A DNA stretch of 64,000 nt from Aeromonas piscicola (GTDB taxonomy: Bacteria; Pseudomonadota; Gammaproteobacteria; Enterobacterales; Aeromonadaceae): the NCBI RefSeq assembly GCF_000820005.1, contig NZ_CDBL01000007.1:161102-225101 (forward strand), read 5' to 3'. The position numbers and the translations under genes were made by a program. A model generated the notes under the pieces. It had not been told where the DNA came from. It did no database searches and worked only from the letters and a program-made list of their open reading frames with translations. Shown in pieces: positions 53,717 through 63,834 of the stretch. Numbering within the stretch: position 1 is the first letter of the stretch; each line of letters opens with the position of its first letter.

Positions 53717-56451
53717 GCGATCGCCTCCTGCAGGTTGTTGATGTAGGCCTGTTGCAGTGCGGTCGGCAGACCGTTCACCCCGAGCGGCAGACCCAGCAGA
53801 CCCTGTGCCAGGGCATCGCTCAGCCGCAGCTTGAGGCGCCAGTGGTTGCCACCCCAGGAGAAGCTCACCTGATTGCCCGCGTTGAGGGCAAGGCGAGCCG
53901 CATCGGCCGGGTTCAGCACCAGCTCGGGCTCATTCATGCGGGCCTGGATGACGGGGCTGCGAGCGGAGAGTTCCTCGCCGCCAAACAGCTGGTCATAGTT
54001 GACCACCTGCAGGGCTTCCTGGGCCACGAAGGGGGCAGGTATGGCATCAAACCAGCCGAGATTGTCTTCACCCGGTTCCAGCAGACGGCGACCGGGATCA
54101 CCGGCGCGCAGCTTGCCGCCCACCTCGTCCTGGAACTTGTTCCAGGCCGATGGCGAGTTCCAGCCCGGCGCCCAGGCAAACGGCACCTGCTGCATCGGCT
54201 GACGGGCACCGGCATAGCCTTCCATGGAGAAGTTGAAGGGGGAATCCGGATCCTGGGCCACTCTCGGCTCGCTGACGTTCTGATCCGCCAGCATGGAGGT
54301 GCGGCCGCTGTAGCGGTGCGGCTCACGGGCCAGCTTCATGCCACGGATCCGCAGCCCTGCGTTGGGCGAGGCTTCCAGCATGGGGGCGAGCAGCGGCGTC
54401 GAGGCGGCGCAGGCGCGGCTGATCTCGTCAAGGTTCTGCCAGCGCAGGGGCTGGTGATCGAGCGCCCCTTGCAGCGCTGCAAGCCAGCGCCACCCTTCCC
54501 GGATCTGGATGTCGGCGTTGTAGAAGGCCGGTGCATAGACCTGGAAGTAGCGCTGGGCACGGCCCTCCATATTGACGAGAGTGCCATCGGCCTCGGCAAA
54601 GCTGGCGGCAGGCAGCACCAGATCGGCCTTCTGGGCTGTCTGGGTATCCTGATGATCAACCACCAGCAAGTGTTGCAGGCGGGCGATGGCCGCATCGACC
54701 CGATTGCGCGGGGCACGGCGATAGAGATCATTCTCCAGGGTTACCAGCGCCAGGTTATCCTGGGCTTCGATACGCTCAAGGGCCGCTTCCAGCGATTTGC
54801 CTGCCGACTTGCCTGCATCCAGCATGGCCAGACCCAGACTGTTGGCCTCTTGCGCCACCAGTGCCAGGCTGACGTCCTGACCACGGCCCTTGAGGGCGCG
54901 GGCGATATTGCTGGCGGCGTCGATCAGTGCCGGGGTGCGGGCTCCCGAGCCTGCGATGATGAGCGGCTTCTTGGCGTTGACAAGCAGGTCGGCCCAGCGA
55001 GCGGCTTGCGCCTGCTGCTCTTGGCCAAGATCAGACAGGGCCGGCGCCGAGCTGTCGAGCAGATGGGCGATGGCAAAGCCGAGGCGGGCCTGATCCGCGT
55101 GGGGGGCGTGCAGTTTTTCTGCCGCCACGTCGTCGAGGCGGGTGCTGTCCAGGCTGGTGATGAGCAGCGGGTAGCGCTCATTCTGGCCCAGGGTCTGCAC
55201 CGCGGCGACCTGCCACAAGTCCACCTTCATCTTGCGGGCGATTTCGCGCGCCTTGCCCTTGACCGACTGGCGCAGCGCCAGGGCGATGCGGGCGGCGCTC
55301 ATAGTGACATCTTCACCCAGCACCAGAATTGCGTCGGCCTCTTCCATGTCCCGCAGGCTCGGCGTGCGAATGCCGCCGTGTTGCAGTATGTGCAACATCT
55401 TTTGCAGACACGCCCACTCGCTCTGCTCGACGCCGCAATAGAAGTTGTCGGCACCCACCAGCTCGCGCAGGGCGAAGTTGCTCTCCAGCGAGGCGCGGGG
55501 AGAGCCGATGCCGATGACGCCGGCCGCGGTGCGCAGGGCGTCGGCGGCACGGTTCAGGGCGCCGTCCACCGTGATGGCCAGCTTGTCGTTGCCATCACGC
55601 AGCAATGGCTGACGCGGGCGATCCGCCAGATTGACGTAGCCATAGCCAAAGCGGCCGCGATCGCACAGGAAGTAGTGGTTGAGGCCACCGTGGAAGCGGT
55701 TCTCGATACGGCGCAGCTCGCCGTAGCGCTCGCCTGGGCTGATGTTGCAACCGACCGAGCACTGCTGGCAGATGCTGGGGGCAAACTGCATGTCCCACTT
55801 GCGGTTGTAACGCTCGGAGTGGGTCTTGTCGGTGAAGACGCCGGTGGGGCAGACCTCCACCAGGTTGCCGGAGAACTCGCTCTCCAGGGTGCCATCTTCG
55901 ACCCGGCCGAAATAGACGTTGTCGTGGGCGCCATAGACACCCAGATCCTCGCCGCCGGCGTAGTCCTTGTAGTAACGCACGCAGCGATAACAGGCGATGC
56001 AGCGGTTCATCTCGTGATTGATGAAGGGCCCCAGTTCCTGATTCTGGTGGGTGCGCTTGGTGAAGCGGTAGCGACGGCTGTTGTGGCCCGTCATCACCGT
56101 CATGTCCTGCAGGTGGCAGGCGCCACCCTCCTCACATACCGGGCAATCGTGGGGGTGGTTGGTCATCTGCCACTCCACCACGCACTTGCGAAACTCTTTC
56201 GCCTCTTCGTCTTCGATGGAGATATAGGTGCCATCGGTAGAGGGGGTCATGCAGGACATGACCAGGCGGCCGCGCTTGTCGTCGGCATTCTGATACTGCT
56301 TGACCGCACACTGGCGGCAGGCGCCGACGCTACCCAGCGCCGGATGCCAGCAAAAATAGGGGACGTCCAGCCCTAAGGAGAGACAGGCTTGCAGCAGGTT
56401 GTCTGCCCCGTCTACCTCGTACTCTTTACCGTCTACAAAAATGGTGGCCAT
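53713..56451 (-). CDS. nuoG: NADH-quinone oxidoreductase subunit G
   Basis: 912 aa. N-terminal 2Fe-2S domain ([15 protein letters not shown]), 4Fe-4S motifs [16 protein letters not shown] and [13 protein letters not shown], a further [12 protein letters not shown] cluster typical of the enterobacterial type, then a molybdopterin-oxidoreductase-like domain without cofactor. Largest peripheral subunit. Its ATG is 159 nt after nuoF. Confidence 0.97.
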   Translation of the reverse strand: MATIFVDGKEYEVDGADNLLQACLSLGLDVPYFCWHPALGSVGACRQCAVKQYQNADDKRGRLVMSCMTPSTDGTYISIEDEEAKEFRKCVVEWQMTNHPHDCPVCEEGGACHLQDMTVMTGHNSRRYRFTKRTHQNQELGPFINHEMNRCIACYRCVRYYKDYAGGEDLGVYGAHDNVYFGRVEDGTLESEFSGNLVEVCPTGVFTDKTHSERYNRKWDMQFAPSICQQCSVGCNISPGERYGELRRIENRFHGGLNHYFLCDRGRFGYGYVNLADRPRQPLLRDGNDKLAITVDGALNRAADALRTAAGVIGIGSPRASLESNFALRELVGADNFYCGVEQSEWACLQKMLHILQHGGIRTPSLRDMEEADAILVLGEDVTMSAARIALALRQSVKGKAREIARKMKVDLWQVAAVQTLGQNERYPLLITSLDSTRLDDVAAEKLHAPHADQARLGFAIAHLLDSSAPALSDLGQEQQAQAARWADLLVNAKKPLIIAGSGARTPALIDAASNIARALKGRGQDVSLALVAQEANSLGLAMLDAGKSAGKSLEAALERIEAQDNLALVTLENDLYRRAPRNRVDAAIARLQHLLVVDHQDTQTAQKADLVLPAASFAEADGTLVNMEGRAQRYFQVYAPAFYNADIQIREGWRWLAALQGALDHQPLRWQNLDEISRACAASTPLLAPMLEASPNAGLRIRGMKLAREPHRYSGRTSMLADQNVSEPRVAQDPDSPFNFSMEGYAGARQPMQQVPFAWAPGWNSPSAWNKFQDEVGGKLRAGDPGRRLLEPGEDNLGWFDAIPAPFVAQEALQVVNYDQLFGGEELSARSPVIQARMNEPELVLNPADAARLALNAGNQVSFSWGGNHWRLKLRLSDALAQGLLGLPLGVNGLPTALQQAYINNLQEAIA

Positions 56452-56610
56452 ACAACTTCCCTGACATCAATTAGATAAAACGCGCAGATTGGATTAGCCG
56501 GCAGGCGTAATCAGACAATGGCGTCATCAAACATTCGTGAACTCTGGTTTGCACCGGTTTTGCATGAGACGGCCGATCAGGCTTCGCCCATCGGCCCTGC
56601 GATCCTCGTC
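56452..56610 (-). repeat. nuoF-nuoG spacer with hairpin and possible decayed nuoF tail
   Basis: 159 nt. On the minus strand GGCCGAT and ATCGGCC form a 7-bp stem with a 12-nt loop near the nuoF stop. Further on, CCAATCTGC recurs with the same distance to a stop codon (AAT CTG plus five codons, then stop) as at the nuoF end. The similarity is short, so a decayed junction duplicate is only suspected. Confidence 0.3.
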
Positions 56611-58002
56611 TTACCAGCGTTCACCCAGCAGATTGGGCTGGATCCCTTTGAGCAGCTTGTGATTATCCTGCGGTCCCTTGATCCCGGCCTCGAATTCAGC
56701 GCGGAAATACTTGAGAGCGCTGCCAAGCGGCTCGACGGCACCAGGGGCGTGGGCACAGAAGGTCTTGCCGGGCCCCAGGAAGTTGCACAGTTGCTCCAGG
56801 GTCGCCAGATCCCCTTGCTGACCCTCGCCCCGCTCCAGCGCCCGCAGCAGCTTGACGCTCCAGGGCAGGCCGTCGCGACAGGGAGTGCACCAGCCACAGG
56901 ATTCGCGGGCGAAGAACTCTTCCATGTTGCGCAAGAGCCCCACCATGTTGATGCTGTCATCCACCGCCATGGCGAGGCCGGTGCCCATGCGGGTGCCGAC
57001 CTTGCCGATGCCGCCGGCATACATCTGGGCATCCAGATGCTCGGGCAGCAGGAAGCCGGTACCGGCCCCGCCCGGTTGCCATGCCTTGAGGCGGTAGCCG
57101 GGCTTCATGCCACCGGCGTACTGCTCGAACAGCTCACGGGCCGTGATGCCAAACGGAAGCTCCCAGACCCCAGGGTTGTTCACCTTGCCGGAGAAGCCCA
57201 TCAGCTTGGTGCCGTGATCTTCGGAGCCCGGCAGCGCCAGCCCCTGATACCAGGCAACCCCGTTGCCTATGATGGCGGGCACGTTGCACAGGGTCTCGAC
57301 GTTGTTGACGCAGGTAGGCTTGCCCCAGACGCCGGAGACGGCAGGGAAGGGGGGTTTGGCGCGCGGGTTGGCGCGGCGCCCTTCCAGGGAGTTGATGAGC
57401 GCCGTCTCTTCGCCGCAGATGTAACGACCGGCGCCCGTGTGGACGAACAGCTCGAAGTCAAAGCCCGAGCCCAGGATGTTCTTGCCAAGCAGGCCGGCGG
57501 CCTTGGCCTCTTCCACCGCGCGGCGCAGGTTGATGGCGGCATCCACGTACTCGCCACGCAGGAAGATGTAGCCGCGATAGGCCTTGAGGGCCTTGGCGGA
57601 GATGATCATCCCCTCGATCAGCAGGTGGGGCAGTTGCTCCATCAGCAGCCGATCCTTGTAGGTATTCGGCTCCATCTCGTCGGCGTTGCAGAGCAGGTAA
57701 CGTATGTTCATGCTCTCGTCTTTGGGCATCAGACCCCATTTCACGCCGGTGGAGAAGCCAGCGCCACCGCGTCCCTTGAGGCCGGCATCCTTGACGGTGC
57801 CGACTATCTCATCCGGGCTCATCTGGCCGAGGGCTTTGCGGGCCGCGTCATAGCCCTGCTTGCTCTGGTATTCATCCAGCCAGACAGGCTGGCCGTCGTC
57901 ACGCAGCCGCCAGGTGAGCGGATGGGTCTCGGGGGCGCGCGCGATCAGGTTGGCCGTGCCGATGGAGGCGAGAGGCGTGGTCGGCCGTGGGCTCATGGAC
58001 AT
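56611..58002 (-). CDS. nuoF: NADH-quinone oxidoreductase subunit F
   Basis: 463 aa. NADH-binding and FMN subunit: [35 protein letters not shown], and the 4Fe-4S site [12 protein letters not shown]. Start at 58002 has GGAGG 7 nt upstream; an ATG two codons in (57996) is the alternative. The first 20 residues (before [13 protein letters not shown]) are longer than in E. coli. Confidence 0.96.
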   Translation of the reverse strand: MSMSPRPTTPLASIGTANLIARAPETHPLTWRLRDDGQPVWLDEYQSKQGYDAARKALGQMSPDEIVGTVKDAGLKGRGGAGFSTGVKWGLMPKDESMNIRYLLCNADEMEPNTYKDRLLMEQLPHLLIEGMIISAKALKAYRGYIFLRGEYVDAAINLRRAVEEAKAAGLLGKNILGSGFDFELFVHTGAGRYICGEETALINSLEGRRANPRAKPPFPAVSGVWGKPTCVNNVETLCNVPAIIGNGVAWYQGLALPGSEDHGTKLMGFSGKVNNPGVWELPFGITARELFEQYAGGMKPGYRLKAWQPGGAGTGFLLPEHLDAQMYAGGIGKVGTRMGTGLAMAVDDSINMVGLLRNMEEFFARESCGWCTPCRDGLPWSVKLLRALERGEGQQGDLATLEQLCNFLGPGKTFCAHAPGAVEPLGSALKYFRAEFEAGIKGPQDNHKLLKGIQPNLLGERW

Positions 58003-58067
58003 AGGTTGGCCTCCGGGGTCTTGTACCGTTCATGGCGCATGGGCAGATTGCCCTCGTGAAGACTCAT
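57993..58067 (-). pseudogene. 24-codon mini-ORF from duplication of the nuoE-nuoF junction
   Basis: The ATG overlaps the nuoE TGA. On the minus strand CAAGACCC(T/C)GGAGGCC(T/A)ACC is found at 58088-58069 (end of nuoE) and 58023-58004 (just before nuoF), 18 of 20 identical, period 65 bp; the two ATGs (58067 and 58002) are also 65 apart. The peptide ends [10 protein letters not shown] against NuoE LKTLEAYP, and its TGA overlaps the second nuoF ATG. A small GGGCA/TGCCC hairpin lies between the copies. Confidence 0.75.
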
Positions 58068-58606
58068 GGGTAGGCCTCCAGGGTCTTGAGCAGGCTGATG
58101 GCATCGAGCCCGCCATAGGTGTCGTCGTCGATCATCAGCGCCGGCCCCTTGTCACAGTTGCCGAGGCAGCAGACGGGCAGCAGGGTGAAGCGGCCGTCGG
58201 CGCTGGTCTGGCCGGGGGCCAGATCCATCACTTCCTTTAGGCCGGCCAGCAGCCCTTCGTGGCCGTTGATGTAACAGACCATGCTGTCACAGACCCGGAT
58301 GATGTGACGTCCGACCGGCTGGCGGAAGATCTGGCTGTAGAAAGTTGCAACCCCTTCCACGTCGCTGGCGGGAATGCCGAGTTCGGCAGCGATGGCATGG
58401 ATGGCACCGTCCGGTACCCAGCCGCGGGCCTGCTGCACTATCTTGAGTGCTTCTATGCTGGCGGCGCGGGGATCTTCGTAGTGGTGTATCTCATGCCGGA
58501 TGGCATCGCGTTCGGCCTGGCTCAGGACGAAGCCGTCCCCCTTGCCCTGGCACTCACTTTGCCCCTCCGGGGTCTGATTGTTTTGGCACTGACATTGCTG
58601 GCTCAT
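58064..58606 (-). CDS. nuoE: NADH-quinone oxidoreductase subunit E
   Basis: 180 aa. Thioredoxin-like 2Fe-2S subunit (cluster N1a): RVCDSMVCYINGHEG and LLPVCCLGNCDKGP hold the ligands. The first 25 residues are an extra hydrophilic, Cys- and Gln-rich tail (MSQQCQCQNNQ, then SECQGKG) not seen in E. coli NuoE. It follows nuoCD after 62 nt. Confidence 0.96.
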   Translation of the reverse strand: MSQQCQCQNNQTPEGQSECQGKGDGFVLSQAERDAIRHEIHHYEDPRAASIEALKIVQQARGWVPDGAIHAIAAELGIPASDVEGVATFYSQIFRQPVGRHIIRVCDSMVCYINGHEGLLAGLKEVMDLAPGQTSADGRFTLLPVCCLGNCDKGPALMIDDDTYGGLDAISLLKTLEAYP

Positions 58607-58668
58607 GGCTTAACCTTTTGTGGCTTGTCCTTTTTGTCGCGTAACGGTTGTTTAGTAACAGCAGTTAC

Positions 58669-60474
58669 TCAACGATCCACATCCGACATAACGAAATCGA
58701 TACTGCCCAGGTAGGCGATGAGATCCGACACCATGCTGCCCCGGATCACCGAGGGGATCTGTTGCAGGTGAGCAAAGCTCGGGGTGCGGATCCGGGTCCG
58801 GTAGCTCATGGTGGAGCCATCGCTGGTCAGGTAATAACTGTTGATCCCCTTGGTCGCCTCTATCATCTGGAAGGATTCGGCGGCCGGCATCACCGGGCCC
58901 CAGGACACTTGCAGGAAGTGGGTGATCAGGGTCTCTATGTCTTGCAGGGTGCGATCTTTGGGCGGCGGCGTGGTGAGCGGGTGATCCGCCTTGAATGGCC
59001 CCTCCGGCATGTTCTTCACACACTGCTCTATGATGCGCAGGCTCTGGCGCATCTCTTCGAGGCGCATCATGCCGCGATCGTAAACATCACCGTTGGCACC
59101 GACCGGCACCTCGAACTCGAACTGATCGTAGCCGGAATAGGGGCGCCATTTGCGCACGTCGAAGTTGAGGCCGGTGGCTCGCAGACCACCCCCCGTGATG
59201 CCCCACGCCAATGCCTGCTCTGTGGTATAGGGAGCGACGCCTATGGTGCGGCCGCGCAAGATGCTGTTGCGCATGGCGGCCTTCTCGTAATCCATCAGCC
59301 GCTTGGGCAGCCAGTTCAGCAGGTTATCCTGGATGAGACGAGCCCAGCCCACCGGCAGATCGTGCGCCACGCCGCCGATACGGAACCAGGCCGGGTGCAT
59401 GCGCGCGCCCGTGATGGCTTCGATGATGGTGTAGATCTTCTGCCTGTCGGTGAAGGTGAAGAAGACGGGGGTCATGGCACCCACGTCCTGGATATAGGTC
59501 CCGAGGAACAGCAGGTGGCTCTGGATGCGGAACAGCTCAGCCAGCATCACCCGGATCACGTCGACCCGGTTTGGCACCTTGATGCCCGCCAGCTTCTCGA
59601 CCGCCAGCACATAAGGCAGGTTGTTCATGACGCCACCCAGGTACTCGACCCGGTCGGTATAGGGGATGTAGCTGTGCCAGGATTGACGCTCACCCATCTT
59701 CTCGGCACCGCGGTGGTGATAGCCGATGTCGGGCACGCAGTCGCGGATCTCCTCGCCATCGAGCTGCAGCACCAGCCGGAAGGCGCCGTGGGCGGAGGGG
59801 TGGTTGGGGCCCAAGTTCAAGAACATGTAGTCCTCGTTCTCGTTGCCCCGGTTCATGCCCCACTCTTCGGGTTTGAACAGCAGGTTGTCCTGCTCCTGAT
59901 CCTGTTTGACCGCATCGAGCATGAAGGGATCGAACTCGGTGGCGCGCGCCGGATAGTCCTTGCGCAGCGGGTGACCCTGCCAGCTTTTGGGCATCATGAT
60001 GCGGGTCAGATGGGGGTGACCATCGAAGTTGATGCCCATCAGATCCCACACTTCCCGCTCGTACCAGTTGGCGTTGGGGAAGTGGCGGCTGATGGTTGGC
60101 AGGCTCAGGTCGCTCTCTTTAAGCGGCACCTTCAGCATCACATCGGCGTTGCGGTCGATGGAGATGAGGTGATAGAAGACGGTGAAGTCGCTCTCGGGCA
60201 GGCCGTCGCGATGGCTGCGCATCCGCTCGTCGGTGGCGCTGAGATCAAACAGCATCACGAACGGGGAGGGGAGCTTGCGCAAGAAGCCGATGACGTCCAG
60301 CAGCAGCTCGCGGGAGAGCCAGATCACGGGCACGCCGGTGCGGGTGGTCTGAACGGTGAAGCGCTCGGCGCCAAAGTGGGCAAACAGCTCGCCGACCACC
60401 TGGGCATCCTGGTGATCGCTCGGTTGCCACTGGGCCATGGTGTAGTTACTGGGGAATTCTCGAGTCAGTTTCAT
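58669..60474 (-). CDS. nuoC: NADH-quinone oxidoreductase fused subunit C/D
   Basis: 601 aa fusion of NuoC (about 1-190; [22 protein letters not shown]) and NuoD (about 210-601; [18 protein letters not shown], then [28 protein letters not shown] near the end, [18 protein letters not shown]). NuoD lines the quinone site. The fused form is also found in enterobacteria and their relatives. Two bases separate it from nuoB. Confidence 0.97.
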   Translation of the reverse strand: MKLTREFPSNYTMAQWQPSDHQDAQVVGELFAHFGAERFTVQTTRTGVPVIWLSRELLLDVIGFLRKLPSPFVMLFDLSATDERMRSHRDGLPESDFTVFYHLISIDRNADVMLKVPLKESDLSLPTISRHFPNANWYEREVWDLMGINFDGHPHLTRIMMPKSWQGHPLRKDYPARATEFDPFMLDAVKQDQEQDNLLFKPEEWGMNRGNENEDYMFLNLGPNHPSAHGAFRLVLQLDGEEIRDCVPDIGYHHRGAEKMGERQSWHSYIPYTDRVEYLGGVMNNLPYVLAVEKLAGIKVPNRVDVIRVMLAELFRIQSHLLFLGTYIQDVGAMTPVFFTFTDRQKIYTIIEAITGARMHPAWFRIGGVAHDLPVGWARLIQDNLLNWLPKRLMDYEKAAMRNSILRGRTIGVAPYTTEQALAWGITGGGLRATGLNFDVRKWRPYSGYDQFEFEVPVGANGDVYDRGMMRLEEMRQSLRIIEQCVKNMPEGPFKADHPLTTPPPKDRTLQDIETLITHFLQVSWGPVMPAAESFQMIEATKGINSYYLTSDGSTMSYRTRIRTPSFAHLQQIPSVIRGSMVSDLIAYLGSIDFVMSDVDR

Positions 60475-60476
60475 GA

Positions 60477-61151
60477 TCAGATCTCATCCGGCGTGCGCAG
60501 GTTGGTAACGTTGATCCGCTCGCCGCGCTTGCGTTCCTTCTCGGCCTGCATCTGGGGACGGTAGATCCCCTGATCGCCCACCACCCAGGAGAGGGGGCGG
60601 CGTTCCTTGCCGATGGAGTCCTGCAGCAGCATCAGGGCCTGCAGGAAGGCCTCGGGACGGGGCGGGCAGCCAGGAATGTAGACATCGACCGGCAGGAACT
60701 TGTCCACGCCCTGTACCACTGAGTAGATGTCATACATGCCGCCCGAGTTGGCGCAGGCGCCCATGGAAATGACCCACTTGGGTTCGAGCAACTGTTCGTA
60801 CAGGCGCTGGATGACAGGCGCCATCTTGATGAAAGGCGTCCCTGCTATCACCATGAAATCTGCCTGACGCGGCGAGGCTCGAATAACCTCGGCGCCGAAG
60901 CGGGCTACGTCATGGGGGGAGGTGAATGCGGTACACATCTCCACATAGCAGCAGGAGATGCCGAAGTTGTAGGGCCAGAGGGAATTCTTGCGACCCCAGT
61001 TTACGGTGTCTTGCAACACCTCCTCGAGACGCCCCATCATGATGCCGCGTTCAGCCTGTTGCGCCAGCGGATCATCGACTGTCTGGCGCTGTTCCTGAGG
61101 GTAGCGCTCAACCGGCGCATCTGGGTCAATCCGGGTCAGGGTGTACTTCAT
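60477..61151 (-). CDS. nuoB: NADH-quinone oxidoreductase subunit B
   Basis: 224 aa. Holds cluster N2 near the quinone site: Cys67-Cys68 ([11 protein letters not shown]), then [13 protein letters not shown] and [11 protein letters not shown]. Electrons reach ubiquinone from here. It follows nuoA after 29 nt. Confidence 0.97.
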   Translation of the reverse strand: MKYTLTRIDPDAPVERYPQEQRQTVDDPLAQQAERGIMMGRLEEVLQDTVNWGRKNSLWPYNFGISCCYVEMCTAFTSPHDVARFGAEVIRASPRQADFMVIAGTPFIKMAPVIQRLYEQLLEPKWVISMGACANSGGMYDIYSVVQGVDKFLPVDVYIPGCPPRPEAFLQALMLLQDSIGKERRPLSWVVGDQGIYRPQMQAEKERKRGERINVTNLRTPDEI

Positions 61152-61180
61152 GGTGCAACCTCAAAGGGAATATCGGTAAT

Positions 61181-61585
61181 TCAGTCTGGCTTCTTGTCAG
61201 TCAGAACGCGTTTCTTTGGTGCCCAGTCGAGGGCGCCGATGCGCCACAGGTAGATAAGACCTACCAGCAGCAGGGTGATAAAGATGGCGGCTTCGATAAA
61301 GCCGACCCAGCCACTCTCCCGAACGGAGACGGACCAGGCAAACAGATAGAGTGCCTCGACGTCGAAGATGACGAAGAACATGGCGACCAGGTAGAACTTG
61401 GCGGAGAAACGCAGACGGGCATTGCCAACCGAATCTATGCCCGATTCGAAGGGCTTGTTTTTGGCTCGACCGTAGGCACGGCCTCCCAGCAAGGCGGCCA
61501 GACCTATCATGATCAGGCACAGGCAAATGGCTGCAACGACATAGATAGCAAAAGCCCAATGCTGGACAGCAATATCAGCAAACAT
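61181..61585 (-). CDS. nuoA: NADH-quinone oxidoreductase subunit A
   Basis: 134 aa, three helices. The conserved loop [21 protein letters not shown] and [15 protein letters not shown], with the essential acidic residues, identify it. First gene of the nuo operon. The ribosome binding site is weak (AGGGAAAACCTAT), as often in nuoA. Confidence 0.96.
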   Translation of the reverse strand: MFADIAVQHWAFAIYVVAAICLCLIMIGLAALLGGRAYGRAKNKPFESGIDSVGNARLRFSAKFYLVAMFFVIFDVEALYLFAWSVSVRESGWVGFIEAAIFITLLLVGLIYLWRIGALDWAPKKRVLTDKKPD

Positions 61586-61676
61586 ATAGGTTTTCCCTAA
61601 CCGAATTAATCATGTGACTTAACAAGGGTGTTACGCATTATGCCACTTCCATACTGATTTACATGTCATTTCAAAG

Positions 61677-61691
61677 GATTAATTATTAATC
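61677..61691. promoter_or_regulatory. AT-rich palindrome, possible ArcA site
   Basis: GATTAAT-T-ATTAATC is a perfect 15-bp palindrome containing the TTAATTA core reported for ArcA. ArcA represses nuo in E. coli; here it is an inference. Confidence 0.35.
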
Positions 61692-61737
61692 ATGGGGAGA
61701 AAAATCGTATTTTGCTAGCAAGGTCAATTTTCTCATT

Positions 61738-61752
61738 TGAGAATCATTTTCA
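61738..61752. promoter_or_regulatory. Fur-type box upstream of nuoA
   Basis: TGAGAAT-C-ATTTTCA matches the 7-1-7 Fur motif TGATAAT-N-ATTATCA at 12 of the 14 specified positions. It lies about 150 nt before nuoA. Confidence 0.5.
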
Positions 61753-61870
61753 ATGGTGCGAATAGACTCGGAAAACGGTATGCCACAGGGGCCTGTACAA
61801 GCGTGGCATGCGGGGAAAATAGGGGGTTCTGGTCGGATGAGTGGGATGAGAACGGCTGTGATGAGATGCA

Positions 61871-61895
61871 AAGAAAACCCCGCTGGGCGGGGTTT
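61871..61895 (-). terminator. Terminator after the MotB-family gene
   Basis: AAACCCCGC (61875-61883) with GCGGGG (61887-61892) and TTT; on the minus strand it ends TTTTCTTT. It lies 6 bases past the stop. Confidence 0.8.
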
Positions 61896-61900
61896 GCTGA

Positions 61901-62779
61901 TCAGGGTTTTAGGATGGGGAGCGCCTCTTCGGCGGCCTTGCCCTGAGAGAGGGTGATCTCGACCCGGCGGTTGGCCTGTCGATGCTCCGGCGTGTCGTTG
62001 GCATAGCGGGGCTGGGCATCGGCCACCCCCTGAGCTATGACCCTGGTTGCGTCCAGCTTGGGGTTGGTGAGCAGGGTATGGACGATGGAGGCCGAGCGCA
62101 GCACAGACAGTTCCCAGTTGCTGCGATAGAGCTCTATCGGCGCCTGTGAGTTGTCCGTGTGGCCTGTCACCACCACCTTGCCCGGGATGTCTGCCAGTAT
62201 GCCGGAGATCTTGTTGACCAGCGGGATGAACTGGGGCTGCAGGAAGGCCGAATCGGCCGGGAACAGCGCCTTCTCGCCGATGCGGATCACCAGTTGGCTG
62301 CCAAGCTGCTCCACCTCCAGATCCTTGGATTCAATCTGTGCCTTGAGTTGCTGCTCGAGTTTCTTCTTGGTGACCTGTACCCACTCCTGTTCCTTGGTCT
62401 TGTGCGGCCAGGCCTCGGTGGCACTCGGTTTCTCCGAGGCCCCTATGGTTTCGTTGAAGGGATCTGCCGCCGCAGCCGGTGCCTCTTTTTCCAGCACGGT
62501 TTCTTTATCCGGGCTGCTGGGTGCCGTTCTGGATTCCGGCTCCAGGATCCCGGTACCGCCCTGCATCACAGGGGAACCGGCCGGTGGAGAGATAAGGCCG
62601 ATTTTACCCAGCGACTCGATGAAGCCCTGGATCAGCACCCGGGTCTCGGACTGTTTGGCCATGGCAAAGGAGTAGAGCACCACGAACAGGGCGAACAGCA
62701 GGGTCATGAAGTCGGCATAGGAAACCAGCCAGCGTTCGTGGTTCTCCGGCGCTTCAGGCTTTTTCTTTTTGGCCACCAT
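61901..62779 (-). CDS. MotB/PomB-family stator protein
   Basis: 292 aa from the ATG at 62779 (GGGAGG 2 nt upstream; a GTG at the next codon has better spacing). One membrane helix with the ion-binding aspartate (YADFMTLLFALFVVLYSFA), a long linker, and an OmpA-like peptidoglycan-binding domain (VVVTGHTDNSQAPIELYRSN). It anchors the flagellar stator to the wall. It overlaps the MotA-family gene by 26 nt. Could be the second stator (PomB2 or MotD type) rather than the main one. Confidence 0.88.
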   Translation of the reverse strand: MVAKKKKPEAPENHERWLVSYADFMTLLFALFVVLYSFAMAKQSETRVLIQGFIESLGKIGLISPPAGSPVMQGGTGILEPESRTAPSSPDKETVLEKEAPAAAADPFNETIGASEKPSATEAWPHKTKEQEWVQVTKKKLEQQLKAQIESKDLEVEQLGSQLVIRIGEKALFPADSAFLQPQFIPLVNKISGILADIPGKVVVTGHTDNSQAPIELYRSNWELSVLRSASIVHTLLTNPKLDATRVIAQGVADAQPRYANDTPEHRQANRRVEITLSQGKAAEEALPILKP

Positions 62780-63512
62780 GGCCTCCCAGATAAGGTTCGA
62801 GGGTAACTTGTAACCGGGCTTGTGACTCGCCATCCACGATGCAGAGGATGCCGGTCAAGGTCATCTCCTTGTAGTGGCGGATATCATGGGCAAACCCCTT
62901 ATAACGGTTACCGAAGGGAAGAAAGATCAGGTTAGCGGCACCCACCCCGTAGATGGTGGCGATGAAGGCCACCGCGATGGCACCACCCAGTTTGTCAGGG
63001 GCATCCAGCAGGCCCATGGCGTGGATCAGGCCAAATACCGCACCTACTATCCCCATGGTAGGGCAGTAGCCACCCATGGCCTCATAGAATTTGACTGTCT
63101 GCTCGAGATCCTCATGCTCGAACTCGATCTCGTTCTCCAACACCTCGTGGATCTTGGTCTTCTCGTAGCCATCGACCATCATCTGTACCCCTTTTTGCAG
63201 GAAGGGATCCTTGATCTCATCGATCATGCCCTCCAGGGCCAGCATGCCGCTGCGTCTGGCGTTGCCGGCCAGTGTCTCCAGCAACTGCGCCTGCTCCAGC
63301 ATGTCGAGCTTGGGGGGGGCAAGCAGCCACTTGAAGCGCTTGAAGGTTTTACCGACGACGGAGAAGGGAAACTGGGTCAGTGCGGCACCAATCGTACCGC
63401 CTATCACTATGAGGAAGGCTGGCAGATCGAGCAGGGCACTGGGATGGCCCCCCTCGATGATGTTACCGCCAAGGATACAGATTATTGCAAAAAGAAGGCC
63501 AATCAAGCTCAT
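62754..63512 (-). CDS. MotA/PomA-family stator protein
   Basis: 252 aa, four helices, MotA/TolQ/ExbB superfamily. Visible: GGNIIEGGHPSALL, LPAFLIVIGGTIGAAL, the cytoplasmic loop, and GGYCPTMGIVGAVFGLIHAMG, IAVAFIATIYGVGAANLIFLP. It resembles the MotC/PomA2 branch more than classical PomA by my recollection. It forms the ion channel with the MotB partner. Preceded by a sigma-70-like promoter; no sigma-28 site found. Confidence 0.88.
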   Translation of the reverse strand: MSLIGLLFAIICILGGNIIEGGHPSALLDLPAFLIVIGGTIGAALTQFPFSVVGKTFKRFKWLLAPPKLDMLEQAQLLETLAGNARRSGMLALEGMIDEIKDPFLQKGVQMMVDGYEKTKIHEVLENEIEFEHEDLEQTVKFYEAMGGYCPTMGIVGAVFGLIHAMGLLDAPDKLGGAIAVAFIATIYGVGAANLIFLPFGNRYKGFAHDIRHYKEMTLTGILCIVDGESQARLQVTLEPYLGGHGGQKEKA

Positions 63513-63800
63513 TTTTTGTACGTCCCTGGATATTGATAATGGCTAGTGTAGCTATTTAAGTATCAGTTTTTCAAAATGATATCCAATCGGTGAACAATAA
63601 ATCAGAGCCGGGTCCGGCGGGAAAATATTTTACGGCGCGGGGCGGAACACCTGTCTGGACTGGGCGAGAAACCAGGCATGCTCATACTGGGTGGGCAAGG
63701 GCGCCTGATAGGGAGAATATCCCTAGGATAATGCCTGTGTTTTTCGGGAGGAGGGTGAGAGCATTAGCCTATCGAGAGCCGATGGCGCAGGCCAGAAAGC
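63513..63800 (-). other. Intergenic region upstream of the stator genes
   Basis: Apart from the promoter above I see nothing coding. Frames on the plus strand (63590-63832) run into the tRNA terminator and are not supported. Confidence 0.4.
63545..63574 (-). promoter_or_regulatory. Candidate promoter of the stator genes
   Basis: Minus-strand TTGAAA (63574-63569), 18-bp spacer, TACACT (63550-63545). Start near 63538, about 25 nt before the ATG. Confidence 0.5.
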
Positions 63801-63824
63801 AAAAAACCGACCATCAGGTCGGTT
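63801..63824 (-). terminator. Terminator after tRNA-Ser
   Basis: AACCGACC and GGTCGGTT around ATCA; the minus strand carries a T6 tail (63806-63801). Confidence 0.9.
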
Positions 63825-63834
63825 CTTTTTAATT

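Larger units (their letters stand above)
61586..61870 (-). other. nuo upstream control region
   Basis: Nothing in this AT-rich stretch codes for protein convincingly. It holds a Fur-type box, an ArcA-like palindrome and a TTGACC (minus strand, 61727-61722), but I cannot pair that hexamer with a clear -10. A CATAAT lies nearer nuoA at about 61642-61637. Confidence 0.45.

Noticed and set aside
61737..61956. Two plus-strand ORFs after the Fur box
   Set aside because: They cross the terminator of the stator genes and run antisense into their end; no motif.
63590..63832. 80-aa ORF near tRNA-Ser
   Set aside because: It contains the tRNA terminator sequence and has no homology signal.
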